DNA from: Macrotrachela quadricornifera
Lineage: Eukaryota > Rotifera > Eurotatoria > Philodinida > Philodinidae
NCBI GenBank assembly: GCA_022393335.1
Contig: JAJEKB010021880.1
Span: forward strand, 1,748,406-1,812,405
DNA: 64,000 bases
Direction: 5' to 3'
In this document: positions 10,748 through 23,045 of the stretch, in pieces
How positions within the stretch are numbered: the stretch's first letter is position 1
Layout of the letters: every line of letters begins with the position of its first letter
Notes under the pieces: generated by a model
Seen by the model: the letters and a program-made list of their open reading frames with translations, nothing else
Databases searched by the model: none
What the model was told of the DNA's origin: nothing
Program-made: the position numbers and the translations under genes

Positions 10748-12284
10748 TTCTTCAATATTTCATCTCGTATTTATATTAAAATAGATAGTTTTATAGATGA
10801 TGAATATTTATTCAATTTTAAAACTTATATCGTTCTTTTTTTTTTAATAATCTAGTTTAAATAAAATAACAAGGAAGAAAAAGCTAAATGTTTGATTGTT
10901 AATAATTATTCGTCTTTAACCAATATAAAATTTCTGTTTCTAAACAATATAAAATACTTTGATTTTTCGATGTATATCTTAATATAAAATCTGAATATAC
11001 AAATGTCAAAAAACGAAATAAATTGCTGTCATATTCTTATCGATAGGAAAATAAAAGGGTATGCTCTAAATAGACCGAAAGAAAAAAATATAAAAAAATG
11101 ATAGTAGCACAGTTTTGAATACATAATGATCATGTAAAAGCGTAATGTATGCCAGTAGTGTAGGTATAGGTGAAGGTGGTTAGAACGACTTAAAAGTATT
11201 TTCGACAATGTTATTTTTTCTTTCGATGTTTTCATAGTACATCAATAAAAGTAGACCAAAATTTTCGATAACTGCTAGAATTATTTTCTAAAAATCTATG
11301 TAACATGTCGAAAAGAAAATTTTTTAATTTATAAAATGCAGAAGTCAAAAATCAAAGAGTTACGCAAATAATTAAGCGGATTTGCTTGTCGCATCAACAG
11401 TTTTCATGATAGTATACCAATCACGTTTGCAGTACAGCAATGGACGATTTTCTCTAGAGTGAGAACGAAAGTATATTTTTCTGTTTGATCTTCAACTCGA
11501 ATTTCATGTTTTGTGAAAGTATCTAGTCGTACTCAGAATGTTAGAGGGGGTCTTTTCTTTTTATCAATTGCAATAGTCAAATGAAATAAATAGATTGAAG
11601 GTGAATCTATAATGCACTTAGCTTCGATAACATTCCTATAGGATTCTATGAACTTTTTTGGTTCTTGAACGAATTCTGTTGTTCTGATGAAGCACAATTC
11701 AAAGCTAAAAGTTTTTGGTGATTGCAAATACTATTTCTAAAACGAAATCAAGGTTATTCGGGTTGCTCAATTTTGTTTACAATTAATTTTTTATGAGGGG
11801 GAAAGATATATACGGCAAATTTAAATAAGTCGAAATTTTTCTCAGAAAATTCAATGACGATATGAGAGATAATAGAGACGTTAGTATCAAAATGATATCA
11901 TCGATGTTAAGTATAAGAAAATCGTACTTCAATCTTGACGTAATTCCTTCATTATAATGGAAAGCTCTGCTCTTGCAAGTATATATTAAAAGATTTTAAT
12001 CATATAGTCTTAGCATATTTCTGATAGATTCTTTCTGAGTAGAGCCAGATAACATCTTGGACGGATCTTGATAATGTGACAGGATAGTAGAAGAATGTTG
12101 TTTTGATCCCTGTTAAGATTCCAAAGTTTTATCTAGGATAAAAAAAATCAATAGCAATGTATGAAAAAGTTATTAGCATCAACAAGTAAGACATAGTTCT
12201 GATTATCGTTTATATAAAACAAATAGAAAAAAAAACAAAAAATATGTGTAGTTTTTAAGGTCCTTGTATTATGTTCAGGATAAA
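10748..12284. other. intergenic between the small gene and the P450
   Basis: AT-rich, no frame with protein character and no repeat structure noticed. The 3' untranslated regions of the two convergent flanking genes probably lie at either end. Confidence 0.4.
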
Positions 12285-13832
12285 TTATATGTTTCTTTTC
12301 TTTACACGTGTAAGAATTCCATTTTTCGATCTCATTGTTACACCTTTCATTTCAGGTACGATTTGTTGTCCTGGTAGGAGTTCAAAGTCACAATGTTGTA
12401 CAAACATAGCAAGCATGACTTTAGCTTCGAGTATAGCAAAATTCTGTCCAATACAGTTTCGTGGACCTGCTGCAAATGGAAGATAAGCAAATGGATGTGG
12501 TAGTTTTGGTTTTAATCCGGAGACAGGATCACGTATCCATCGCATATAGTCAAATTTGAGTGGATCAGGCCAATAATCTTCGCATCGGTGTAAAACATAA
12601 TTGTAAATAACGATCATCGAATCCGCAGATACGCGAATTTGGAGTTTACCATTAGCCCGCCCGATCGTATGCTCTTTTATACATTGACGGACAAAGAAAG
12701 GAGCTGGTGGATAAAGACGAAGAGTTTCATAAAGAACAGCTTCGATGACTTGAAGGTCAGCCATGTGCTCAAAATCAGGCATTATTCCATTGGGTAGAAC
12801 GCGATCGACTTCTGTACGACATGCTTGTAATACCTCATCATGAGTCATTAACATGTAAACAGCCCACGTAATTAAATTTCCAGTTGTTTCATGGCCAGCT
12901 AGCACAAAAGTTAATACCTCCTCCTTTATTTGTTGATCGGTAAAAGGTTGTCCCTGTTCACCTACCGCTGATAGAAGAAGATCGAGAATATCTTGACCAG
13001 CACACATACTTGTTGATTTTCCATTTCGTCGATCAGCAATCGCTTGATCAACAAAATCACTGACTTGCTTCGCTCCCTTATCGACAACATCTTTACCCCA
13101 AAATGGTAATTCAGCCAAAAACTTGATTTGATTAATCATTCGGAGTGTTCTATACTCTGTTATTTCCTTCACTTCATTGAATGTTTGACATATAATTTCT
13201 TTAGCATGTGGTATCGTTTCAAAACCTTGACCGAATGCACTTGATGCAATAATAGAAAGAGTTAAACCATTGAGTTGAATTTCAAGATCAACTTGATCTT
13301 TAGAAGACGTCGTTTCGAGAAGCAAATCAATAGCTTTTTTTGCTTCATTCGACATAATTGGTACCATTGATCGAAGATTTACAAAATGAAAGGCAGGATT
13401 AAGCATTTTACGTGCACGATCATGCTCTTCTCCTTCGCTAACTAAGAGATTATGTGTACCAATGACTGGTTTTACAATATTTGTTAGATCAGGTGGTTTT
13501 CGATAATATTCGCTGTTTCCACGACTTAAAACATCAGCTATGACTTCAGGTTCGGTAAGGAACACTCGTGTTAAAGGACCAAAGCCAAATAAATAGCAAT
13601 TGCCATGCTTTTGTGCAAGTTCGCTGAAATACTCTAATCCTTTACCAGCCTTATTGGCTCGATTCATCTCTAATAATTGACCAATAAGTGGAATAAATGG
13701 TTCTCCAGGAATTCCTTGAGCTCGAAATGCATCATATAAACGTTTTTGAGGATGAATAATTTTGAAGTAAATGATTAGAAAAAGAGCAAGAATGAGTCCG
13801 AAAGTTGCGTAATTGATGAGTAGAAAAATCAT
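12285..13832 (-). CDS. cytochrome P450 monooxygenase
   Basis: A complete 515-residue P450. An N-terminal membrane anchor (about residues 2-24) is followed by a Pro/Gly hinge (IPGEPFIP, 41-48), a C-helix EHDRARKML (137-145), the I-helix oxygen motif AGHETT (312-317), the K-helix ETLR (369-372), a PDPLKFDYMRW segment, and the haem loop FAAGPRNCIG (453-462) with Cys460 as thiolate ligand. This is a microsomal haem enzyme using O2 and NADPH-reductase electrons; the substrate cannot be read. The AGHETT and C-helix style resembles CYP3/CYP4-clan or fungal/bacterial-like P450s, and I do not assign a subfamily. The start at 13832 is the first ATG. A TTTTCAG acceptor lies 18 bases before it, so 5' splicing or trans-splicing is likely. 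No intron interrupts the coding part. Confidence 0.95.
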   Translation of the reverse strand: MIFLLINYATFGLILALFLIIYFKIIHPQKRLYDAFRAQGIPGEPFIPLIGQLLEMNRANKAGKGLEYFSELAQKHGNCYLFGFGPLTRVFLTEPEVIADVLSRGNSEYYRKPPDLTNIVKPVIGTHNLLVSEGEEHDRARKMLNPAFHFVNLRSMVPIMSNEAKKAIDLLLETTSSKDQVDLEIQLNGLTLSIIASSAFGQGFETIPHAKEIICQTFNEVKEITEYRTLRMINQIKFLAELPFWGKDVVDKGAKQVSDFVDQAIADRRNGKSTSMCAGQDILDLLLSAVGEQGQPFTDQQIKEEVLTFVLAGHETTGNLITWAVYMLMTHDEVLQACRTEVDRVLPNGIMPDFEHMADLQVIEAVLYETLRLYPPAPFFVRQCIKEHTIGRANGKLQIRVSADSMIVIYNYVLHRCEDYWPDPLKFDYMRWIRDPVSGLKPKLPHPFAYLPFAAGPRNCIGQNFAILEAKVMLAMFVQHCDFELLPGQQIVPEMKGVTMRSKNGILTRVKKRNI

Positions 13833-15813
13833 ACTATTTGTATGTATATCTGAAAACAAGAAAAAAGTAGATGAAGATTGATTTATTTTCAACAATATTT
13901 GATTCCTATCTCTTATGTGAACTTATCGTATGACAATATTCACTTTATAAACATCATATAACAAACTTTTATATAATTCTCAAGGTTTATTACTTATGGA
14001 TGAAATGAAAGATGAATGTAGTTCGTAACATAACAAGATTTGCTCTGCTCTACAGACATGCCTTGGTATTGTCTTATGTTTCTGTAAAGAATGCTAGCGT
14101 ATCAGATGTACTCTGAACTACGCTATTGAAGAATTTTTCTATGTTAATAAGACAAAATCTTAAAATTTCTCAAGTTTCACATTAAAAGTATCTCATAATT
14201 ATAACTCTCTAGTAATGTTAAATTCCATTATATGCACACCTTCATTTAATATAACATTTAATATGGATGCCATTTAAATTCAAAGAATTATCCTCCGGAA
14301 AAAAATATTTTTACATACCTTGTAAGAACAATTAACACAATATTGTTTAGTGAGAAAGCAAACTATTTATATGCGCGTATACATAATGAGAAATGAAAGA
14401 ACGAAAAGGACGAACTAGTATTTAAAAGTATTCGAGTTCGGTATGAATCGATAACATTTACATACGTCATCTTTTTTATCGTTCGCTAACAATATAAGAG
14501 AAACGTGGAGCAAAAAAGAACAACATCAATTCAACCAACATGTGCATTCGTACTGTGAGTACCAATAATGAGAAAGTATGACTGAAATTTAATACACTAA
14601 AGAAATATTCCGTCATTTTTTTATATCGTCACATTGTATCATACATATAACATTTACATAAAAAAAGCCCATTGGAGCCTAACAACAAAAAACTTCAATA
14701 GTTCTTTTACGAACCCATTAAGATTACTTTTGATAAAGTAAAAATGTTTTACACAAAGTTGTAAGAATAAAACATATCTGAGAGGAAGAATACATTCTAT
14801 TCTCTGTTATTTTTACACTGATCTCTGCTTATAAAAATTCTAAATATAATAAACAATTATCATTTTCACGAAAACGTAAGATCTATCAAATTAATTAAAC
14901 CTATTTCAATCTATTATCTGATTGTGATGCTATGAATAAATAATAATATTTATATTTAAAACTTCAAACGCTTAGGTTTTTCATCAAGAACTTAAAAATT
15001 AAATGATACATTACACTTGTTCAATAAGTAATTCATATTAAACTATTTCGATCCTCTTTCGAACCATTATTTCATATAGAGCTAATTATGCCAAACTGGA
15101 TGGATAGCTTTAACCGCACTCGCACTGTTGATCTTTGTAAAGATTCTTCAATTGAAAGAACAAAAGGAATATGATTAGTTATATAATTTTCAAATGTATG
15201 AATATACATATACAAAATTTTAAGTGTTATTTCGCCATAGTAATAACTCGGCGTGCATGATACAGAACGCGAAATTTGAATTCTACATTTTATATTCATC
15301 AAATTGAGAATCATTATAGTTTATTACCAATGATGAAATAAATCAATCTATAAACTACAACTTTTAAAGACGAAGATTTTAATGGATAATTTCATGATAA
15401 GTCAACCAAAAAAAATACAAAGTTTCAAGTTATAGTCAAAACAACTAAACACTATAAAATGACTTGAACAGCAGGATTTTCTGATAAGTAAGCATAAAAC
15501 ATCGATCAGCATACTTCAAAAAAGAAAATACTACACTTTTTTCTATATAAATATCTTCTACAATGTTTATCAAGATTTATTCATAGTATTTGAGTTTTGT
15601 AGAATAAAAATTTCTTTAAAGTGTCTCACGTATTCGTTGTTTTTCAAGAAATGGGGAAAATGTCTATTTTTTGTATTAATGAAAAACTTTTCCCGAAGGA
15701 ACTTTTGTAACACTATAGTTTTTTTGAAAAAACAAAATCATGCGTAATTCGTATGCCATTTAAAATGTTGAGAACAAAAAACTTTTTATGTAATTCATGT
15801 TTTTTTTGTCTAG
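13833..15813. other. 2-kb intergenic stretch
   Basis: This lies upstream of the P450 and of the amidohydrolase. It is AT-rich with no coding frame I trust. An unseen first exon of the amidohydrolase should lie near its right end. Confidence 0.4.
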
Positions 15814-17115
15814 ATACTGTCTGTTATTGTTATTATCGTTTATTATTCATTTTTACATATAAGACGAATCTTTTCTTTAACATGGAAATATTTATTTCGA
15901 TCAAATGTATTGAATACTAACGATGAGCCTCTTCAAAGTACTAGTGAAGAACTAATCAAAAGAGATATGGAATTAGAAGATTTGTATCGATATGATCAGC
16001 AAGTTCAGTAAGATGTATCTTTTTCTATCTTTTATATCCAAAAAAACCAACTGTTCTTTAGAGCTGAAGTCAATGAGAAACAAAACACAGGTTATATTAG
16101 TGGTACAATCACCGATATAATCGGTTCCATCATTAATAAGAATCCTTGTCGGATCGATACACATCATCATATTGTTCCGGACTTCTATGCTGAAGCTGTC
16201 GAACCAACTGGAGGAGATCCTTCCGGATGGCCAACTCCAAAATGGTCTTTGAATGAAGCCAAAAATGCTATGTCACTTTTAGGTATTAAGACAGCTATAC
16301 TTTCTGTTACAGCACCTGGTGCAAAAATTTACGAAGGAGATATTGAGAAAGGCAGAATGCTTGCTAGTAAACTTAATAAATACTCCGCTGATTTGGTCAA
16401 AAGTGATCCTCAAAAATTTGGTTTTCTTGCTTCTCTTCCTTCTTTACTTGATGTCGAAGGTGCTCTAAATGAAATTGAATATGCTCATTCAATCCTCAAA
16501 GCTGATGGGTTTACATTATTTACAAGTTATGGACATGGTCAATATCTTGGTCATGCATCTTTTCAACCAATCTGGTCAAGTCTAAATAAATTGAAAGCTG
16601 TCGTTTTTATTCATCCAAGTGAAGCACCCACCACAACTGTTAATCGTTATATGCCACAACCTCTCATCGATTATCCTCAAGAAACTACTCGTACAGCTTC
16701 CGACCTTGTTCTAACTGGCACTCGTGCTTTATTTCCTGATGTCACAATCATTTTATCTCATGCAGGTGGTACTGTACCTTTTCTAGTTCAACGAATAGCA
16801 GGTGCTGGCATTATTCCTTCCCTTAAATGTCCACGTGGACCTCTACAAATTTTAGCAGATTTTCGATCTTTCTACTATGATACAGCTTTGTCATCGAGTG
16901 TTTCACAACTCAAGGCACTTCTCGAATTTGCTGATCATTCGAAAATTCTATTTGGAAGTGATGTTCCTTATGCTTCACTCCCTACTACTCTTTTCATCAC
17001 TAAAGGTCTTGATCATTTTTTTAACGATAAGAATACTCAAGAATATAAAACCTTGTGGCAACAAATTAATTATAAGAATGCCAAAGCTTTATTTCCTCAT
17101 AAGTTTCAAGACTAA
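15814..17115 (+). CDS. ACMSD-type amidohydrolase (metal-dependent hydrolase/decarboxylase), 5' end missing
   Basis: Exon 15814-16007 and exon 16062-17115 join in frame across a 54-base intron (GTAAG...TTTAG), giving 415 codons. Exon 1 begins after a TCTAG acceptor with a hydrophobic span (ILSVIVIIVYYSFL), implying a membrane-anchored protein whose initiator Met lies in an unidentified exon. The catalytic domain has the TIM-barrel metal ligands of the amidohydrolase-2 family: HxH in DTHHH (98-101), His in VVFIHPSEAP, His in LSHAGG and Asp in FGSDVPY. Relatives include aminocarboxymuconate-semialdehyde decarboxylase and 2,3-dihydroxybenzoate decarboxylase. All key residues are present, so it should be active; the substrate is unknown. 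The N-terminal membrane segment is unusual for this family. Confidence 0.85.
16008..16061 (+). other. 54-base intron in the amidohydrolase gene
   Basis: The GTAAG donor follows GTTCA and the CTTTAG acceptor ends at 16061. Joining CA|A restores a Gln codon and opens a frame through the HxH metal motif. Confidence 0.85.
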
Positions 17116-17252
17116 TTCCCACGATTATGATATGGACTTCGATATGATTCCCAACGTTTTTTTTTTATGAATTTGTTAACACAATAAATAGATAAGCATG
17201 GAGAATTTATTATTTTTAGAAAATGAAAATAAATTGTTGAAAAATAGGTAGT

Positions 17253-17399
17253 TCACTTTGATTCTTGTAAAGCATTTGTATCTTGGTAGAAACATCCAAG
17301 AAAAACTAATGGATCAGTGTGATTGTCGCGAGTATCTACTATTTGATCGAGATGGAAATGTTTATCATGCCAACCATCAGTATCATTAAATGGGAATGA
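17253..17399 (-). pseudogene. stray C-terminal coding fragment, family not recognised
   Basis: A minus-strand frame of 48 residues ends with TGA. It contains protein-like words (NDTDGWHDKHFHLD, VDTRDNHTDP, LVFLGCFYQDTNAL) but is stopped immediately upstream by TAA and has no start codon. The His/Asp-rich, non-repetitive composition argues for a former gene end or the last exon of an unseen gene. No function can be given. Confidence 0.35.
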
Positions 17400-18039
17400 T
17401 TAAGCATTGATATGAATTCTTGTTATCCAATACATACGTTAGGTTACATATATTTTTAAGACTTTTTATTGTTTTTGTAGTCGAATTGTAATTCCACATT
17501 TGTGATAAAATTTTGTAATATTTAAGTTTTGCAAAAAAATAAAGAGATAAAGATGGATCGAATTAAACAAAAATTAAATTGTAATAATTCATAAAACAAA
17601 TAAAAAACTGCGAAAGTAAATTAGTTTTTTTTTATTTGAATTTTATTATATATTAACATTATAGGTTATCATTCAGTTGCATTGTCATCACAAGCAATGA
17701 TGTTTTTCTTTAGACATTAAATGTGATATGGCTCTATAACTCTGAGTCAAAGAAAAAAACACAATTTGTCACATATTCAATGCAAGTAAAAAGATATTTA
17801 TATTTTCGTTCGTCGACGAATGACTCCGAAGAAAGCACTTATCATTTGTTATCACAAGACCATTGTTACTCCTATAAGAGTATGTTTTTTTTGTATGTTA
17901 TAATCGGTCTCCCTTCACTATTTATTAACTATAAACAAAGCCAAAAATGTAACAGATAAAACTTGATTTTCACGTCTATGTTTTTTCCTACAACTGAATG
18001 TTTTTTCTCAAACATGTTTCATGAATATCTTTCTAGATA
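17400..18039. other. spacer, probable 5' region of the secreted-protein gene
   Basis: AT-rich with no trusted frame. A TTTCTAG acceptor ends three bases before the ATG at 18040, suggesting cis- or trans-splicing onto the next gene. Confidence 0.45.
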
Positions 18040-18468
18040 ATGAACAAATATACGATCGTCTTGCTCTTTCTCAATGCTTTTTTCATCGTCGTTACAGTGC
18101 ATGGTTCACTCTGTCCTCAGGTATCTACGTTTCCTTACTGGATGATGGGCTATTTTCATACGGAATTTGCTGATGGTTCAACAGCCAACGGGAGTTATGG
18201 ACTCTGGTATGCAAATATAACACTTTCAAATGGTAAAACTGGTAATCTAACCATGATACAGCCTCTGAATAAAAGTGCCCATTTCTTTATCGTTCATGAC
18301 TGTATTCATATTCAGGGCGCAGAACCTCAACAACGTTGCTCACTTGTAGTACCTAATTGTAATGGCTATACAGAGTATATTCACAAAGCACCAGAACTCG
18401 TTTCGGTATGCCCCGAATCAATCTCATCATCTGATGTCGAAGCAGAAATCATCCAAAGGATCGGCTAG
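18040..18468 (+). CDS. small secreted protein, unknown function (142 aa)
   Basis: The protein starts with a classical signal peptide (MNKYTIVLLFLNAFFIVV, cleavage likely after VHG at 20-22). The mature part of about 120 residues has five Cys (25, 88, 100, 107, 124) and four N-glycosylation sequons (50, 59, 69, 77), so it is probably disulphide-bonded and glycosylated. The tail is acidic and Ser-rich (ESISSSDVEAE). No family is recognised. The start is supported by the 3' splice-site-like TTTCTAG just upstream and by the signal peptide beginning at this Met. No intron is seen inside. Confidence 0.75.
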   Translation: MNKYTIVLLFLNAFFIVVTVHGSLCPQVSTFPYWMMGYFHTEFADGSTANGSYGLWYANITLSNGKTGNLTMIQPLNKSAHFFIVHDCIHIQGAEPQQRCSLVVPNCNGYTEYIHKAPELVSVCPESISSSDVEAEIIQRIG

Positions 18469-21025
18469 ATTGATATATTCACATTTTTCCAATCAATTTT
18501 CCAAACTCGTACTTTCAAAAAATCCTTTGTTTTCATTTTTTAAAAATGAATCACAGAAATTCCATTTAAAATCTTTGATTGTTTTCATTTTTACAAATAA
18601 AATGTGCAAATATTGCTAGCATATTTCTACGACGATTTTGACTTATCCTATTGTAATTATATTATTTCCATGCATATATTCGAACTTCTAATATGTTTAT
18701 TGCTATACTATGATAAGAAAACTGAAAAATTCACTCAACAGTAAATTCATTAACCATATTCTTATGATTCATAGCGCCAATCGATATGTGTGTTAGACTA
18801 ATCGTAGAATTATGCGATCAAAAGGTATGAAATCTATCTATGTTCGAGCATCCATCTTCTCATTTGTAATATGGACATTCTCTTAAATATATTCAATGCA
18901 TTATATCCATAATTATTGTTGAAAATGTCAAAGATATATCAATTAAAATCACATGAAAAAATTTCTTTGCATACTTATCTGCATGTCTACCTTTCATATA
19001 TTTGGGATGGATTTGGCATTATGACTTTACTGCTGTATTGTAAGATTAATGTTTTATTGTTGCTAAGCAAAAATGATTTCATGCTGACATTAATATTAAA
19101 TAAATAAACGGTACTTTCTTTCGATCATAGTGTAAAAATCAATATTTTAGATTATACAGAGTAATGCTATCGAAACGATCTTTCCTCTTTTTTTTCTGTA
19201 AAGGGTTCCAAAAAGAAAAGGAAACAAAAATCGCTTCTTAGTTCGATTTTTTGGGAAAATGTCATGCGAAGGTTGTGACAGATGGATCAAAGAGAAGAAA
19301 AACAAGCTCACCGAGCAGAGTACCACAAATGAGCATATATATATATAGAATGGCGCATACAACAAGAAGGAAGAATATAACAGTTTTTATGTAAAAGTAA
19401 AACACACTAAACTGAAAGTTAAGAACATCCTTTCTCAAAAATATCTCTCATCAAGTTTTCTTTATCATTATGGTGAAACACGATCATCCTCTTAATATAT
19501 TGTATATACCCTCAAATTTCTGAACATACTGAGGATAGTTCATCTTCGTACTACTAAATATTTCAGCTCAATATCTCGTAGTTGTGTAGAGATATAACAA
19601 TTTTACTACCAATGCCCTTTAACATATAGTAGCTTTCCGTATTATCATCAACACCATTCTACGACAGTACCATATATAACTGAATATTTGTTTTTATTGT
19701 AAAGAGCATGTAAAAATTCTGTATCTATAAGATCCTATTTTTGAACAAAGCTCTTAGTTTTTTAGATTTTAGCAGAATTCTTTGAGTAATTGAAGTCGTT
19801 ATATCTTTTGTCGCTTGAAAAGTAAGAATTAAGAAAAAAGGGCTTCGTTAGATTGTGCATCCTGGCGCACTCTTTGAAGCGAAAAACCTATATGGATTGA
19901 AGGCCAACAGAGAATTTTTGACGCCTGCTTGATGATTATCTTTATTTTTACAGTCCCATATTATAAGGCTGAAAATTCTATTTTCCTTTTTTTGTGTTTT
20001 GGTTTACTTTATAAATACTTTGTTGAATTAAAAGAGTTTTGGTGTATCAATGAAAAGCTTGCCCATTGACCTAAAAATCCTAGATACACCACTGGCCCTG
20101 CTCATCATAGTTTAAAACAATGCCACATTTGTTCGTTCTCAGTTGAAGACAAATACCAGAAGAAGCTCGTAATGCTGGACAGCGGCATACTTTACAATTG
20201 CAGTACTTTGTTAATGTCAAGACAATAAACGATAAATATTCCAACGATGACCCTTTTATTCAAGACATATGTCTCAAGAAATCGGGATTCTCCTTCGTGT
20301 TACAAAGTGATGATCTTCAAACTTTATCTGAAACACGATCAGCAGATGTCATGCACCCAAACGAAACAAATAGGATTCAAAAGCTATGCATAACATTCAA
20401 ACGTAAATCAACAAATTGGATATATTGACATAATGCTATAGTCGTTACGATGTGCATTTTAACTTGTTCACAATATATGATTTGTTCAAAATGATTGGAA
20501 CCAAACCAGCAACAACGTTTATCGCAACACTTTATCATTAACATTTAGCAATTTTCTTGTTGATTGAACAATCGATTCGAAAACTAACCATGCTCCTGAT
20601 TATAATCAGTGAATTTATCATGTCTTGCGTGTGCTAAACTGCCAGTCTTGTTTTTATGGATGTCCATCTTTGTCTCATATTCAATTTTTTAAAGTTCAAT
20701 ATCTTACTATAAAAACGTCTTCCAACGCTTTGATAAAGAGTCCCCACGCAGACAAAATATTCACGGTGCTTATCCAGTTGATAATACTTTCACTTATCGT
20801 AACTTTTCAGATAATGCTAATAGAGAAAGCTTTTATTACTATATAAGAAAATATTTCAATAAAAGTTCTTCTAATTATGATAAATGCATCTAATTTATAA
20901 AAATGTGATGTTTAACATTATTTTCTTGATAAAATTTACAAAGAAAAGGAAAATGAAACTAAGAAAATTATCATGTCTTTTTTGACAAAGTAATCTGTTG
21001 TTTTCTTAACAACTAAACACAATCA
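18469..21025. other. 2.5-kb intergenic stretch
   Basis: AT-rich. Open frames here are short, begin at non-ATG codons or are low-complexity. A His/Asp-poor frame at 20198-20428 has no start codon and no recognisable motif. No repeat or RNA gene was identified. Confidence 0.4.
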
Positions 21026-21541
21026 TTATTCTAATTGTCTCTCTGTCGACTTGCTCTTTGATATGTGTTGCCATTCGTCTTCATTTGTCTCCTCATCTGG
21101 ATGTTGATAATTAACTACCGTGTTCTCCTGCACTTGATTACTTGTCTTTCCATCGACATCCTGTAATAGTGCCCACTCTCCAAGACAGCTTTCCACTCCA
21201 ATCTGTCTCTCTGGTTTACCAAATTGTTGTGGGTGATCGAAACTACCTAGACATATATCGATAACTTGTTCCTGTTTGGACTGATATGCCAGAGGTGTAC
21301 CACATTGAGCACAGAAGTGACGAAAAGCAATTGATGAGCTTTCAAATGAAGCAACAGAACCACGTGTCCATTGAAAATCTGGAAGATTAACAACAACAAA
21401 AATGCCATATGGAGAGCCGAGTGCTTTCTGACACATACGACAGTGACATATGGTAATAGGATAGGAAGGAGGTGCAAATATGGTATAGCGAATTGAACCA
21501 CATTGACAACCTCCAGTGTGAAGTGGTATGCGAGCATCCAT
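21026..21541 (-). CDS. GFA/CENP-V-domain protein (Mss4-like fold)
   Basis: The 171-residue protein starts at ATG 21541 (MDARIPLHTG). It carries the Cys pattern of glutathione-dependent formaldehyde-activating-enzyme/CENP-V domains: GGCQCGSIRY (C12, C14), CHCRMCQK (C32, C34, C37) and FCAQCGTPL (C77, C80), binding structural and catalytic zinc. Bacterial members are linked to S-hydroxymethylglutathione chemistry, but most eukaryotic members have no proven reaction. A polar, acidic tail of about 45 residues follows the domain. An in-frame upstream extension exists but carries no domain sequence, and a TTTATAG acceptor sits 8 bases before the chosen ATG. The base composition is somewhat less AT-rich than neighbouring sequence. 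Confidence 0.85.
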   Translation of the reverse strand: MDARIPLHTGGCQCGSIRYTIFAPPSYPITICHCRMCQKALGSPYGIFVVVNLPDFQWTRGSVASFESSSIAFRHFCAQCGTPLAYQSKQEQVIDICLGSFDHPQQFGKPERQIGVESCLGEWALLQDVDGKTSNQVQENTVVNYQHPDEETNEDEWQHISKSKSTERQLE

Positions 21542-22192
21542 TTTGTGACTATAAACAAGTTTAAGCGAGAGAAAAAAACCACGTTTATTCTGTTTCGACA
21601 CGCAATGCAATCAATGTATTTCGCGTTTTCATATCAACACAAGTGATAAGAGTAAAAAAACAGATTGGAGAGAATGGTGTAAAGAGATAAGAAAGAGAAT
21701 GAAATACCCAAACGCAATCGAATACAACTTGGTTCGAAAATGCAGAAAAAAACGTAGAAATGCAAAAGCTTCTGCTCCTCTAAATATGCCGTATAAAGTG
21801 TCAGTTGAAGATAATCATTGTATAATCTACACGCGCAAATAAAAATGCTTTTTTTATTTGAAAAATTATTCAACATTGATTTTATTTCGAGCGACAACTT
21901 CCATCACACATGGTTGTTAATAAATGAGACTCATACAAAGTGTTAGATATTTTTCGATTGTGTTCTAATGATGTAAGTATTAATGTATTCGAATGTTAAG
22001 CAAAAGATAGATGGATTCGTTTTGTTTCGAAATTATGATTCTTGATCCGTTCTACTCGTTATTACAGAATAAGATACAATCATGCATCATCATTTTTGGA
22101 TGCTCAGAGGTTCACTTTCATAAGCAAAACATAAGGTTGTTCGAGTCATATGAAAGACAATAATTGCTATCCCTCAGATTGATGTGGACAAC
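21542..22192. other. spacer upstream of the GFA-domain gene
   Basis: No gene recognised. Short purine-rich stretches only. Confidence 0.4.
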
Positions 22193-22323
22193 AGTATGTT
22201 TTGTCCTTGCACTAAATGAGAAAATTCGTCTCCAAATGTGATTGGCTAGGATTATTTTATCTTTTGACTAATCAAATTTGAGAATGGATTTTCTTCGCTA
22301 TTGTAAGGACAAAACATAATATA
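22193..22323. mobile_element. 131-bp imperfect foldback (MITE-like)
   Basis: The left end AGTATGTTTTGTCCTT is reverse-complementary to the right end AAGGACAAAACATAATAT. The interior arms also match with scattered differences, around GAAAATTCGTCTCCAAATGTG against its partner. No target-site duplication was identified. Confidence 0.55.
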
Positions 22324-22838
22324 GTATGCGCCGATTAAAGAGTTTGGAGGGAGCCTCTTTCATATCGTCCGAACAATAGCATGTTTTCTCTCTTCAAAAC
22401 CTAAATTCGATCACTAATATGTAGGAAAACAAACGAAATAAAATATGAATTCGGGTGATTTCAGATGATTCTCCTGTCTGGAATCAGCTATTTTCCTCTT
22501 GACAATAACTATCATGTAGGCAAGCTACATGATGATGAATGGGATGTTGCACTCTCTTGGTAAGTAGAAAGGGAAGTTACAAAAATGACTTGTAAACACT
22601 TTTCTACTGTATATTTTCTCGTTTCTTTTTTTAAGTTGATCCTTCTACGCTGTGCTACAATGTTTAAAGATAAAGTAAACTCTAAAAAATGTGATTGTTA
22701 CTAAATTATATTAATTAAAAGTTTGTTTGTCTATCTTTTTTTGAAATTATCAAGTTTAGGAATATCATTCTATTCTTTTTCTTTTGAATACGTATAATAA
22801 TTTCGTTTTAAGACTTGTTTATTAGATTTGATCTGGGT

Positions 22839-23045
22839 AAAAACAAACACTTAACAGAGGTCTTAATCTAAGAATTTAGACCACTTACGAGAGATTCATG
22901 AAGACTTCTTCTAGTACTCAAGATTGAGTTTTTGATAAAACAATTAGTATACACTTGAGCAAAAGATTTTCAGAATTTATTGTTGTTTTCAACAGAGACG
23001 CAAAGACATGCCACAAATTCGAAGAAAGAAAATTTATGTAATTTC
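22839..23045. repeat. diverged duplicate of 51633-51858
   Basis: The two stretches share AAAAACAAACACTTA, TTAATCTAAGAAT, AAGACTTCTTCTA, TTTTCAACAGAGA and other words in the same order and orientation. Each lies upstream in coordinates of one copy of the endonuclease/phosphatase-fold gene, so this is probably the far end of the same segmental duplication. Confidence 0.6.
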
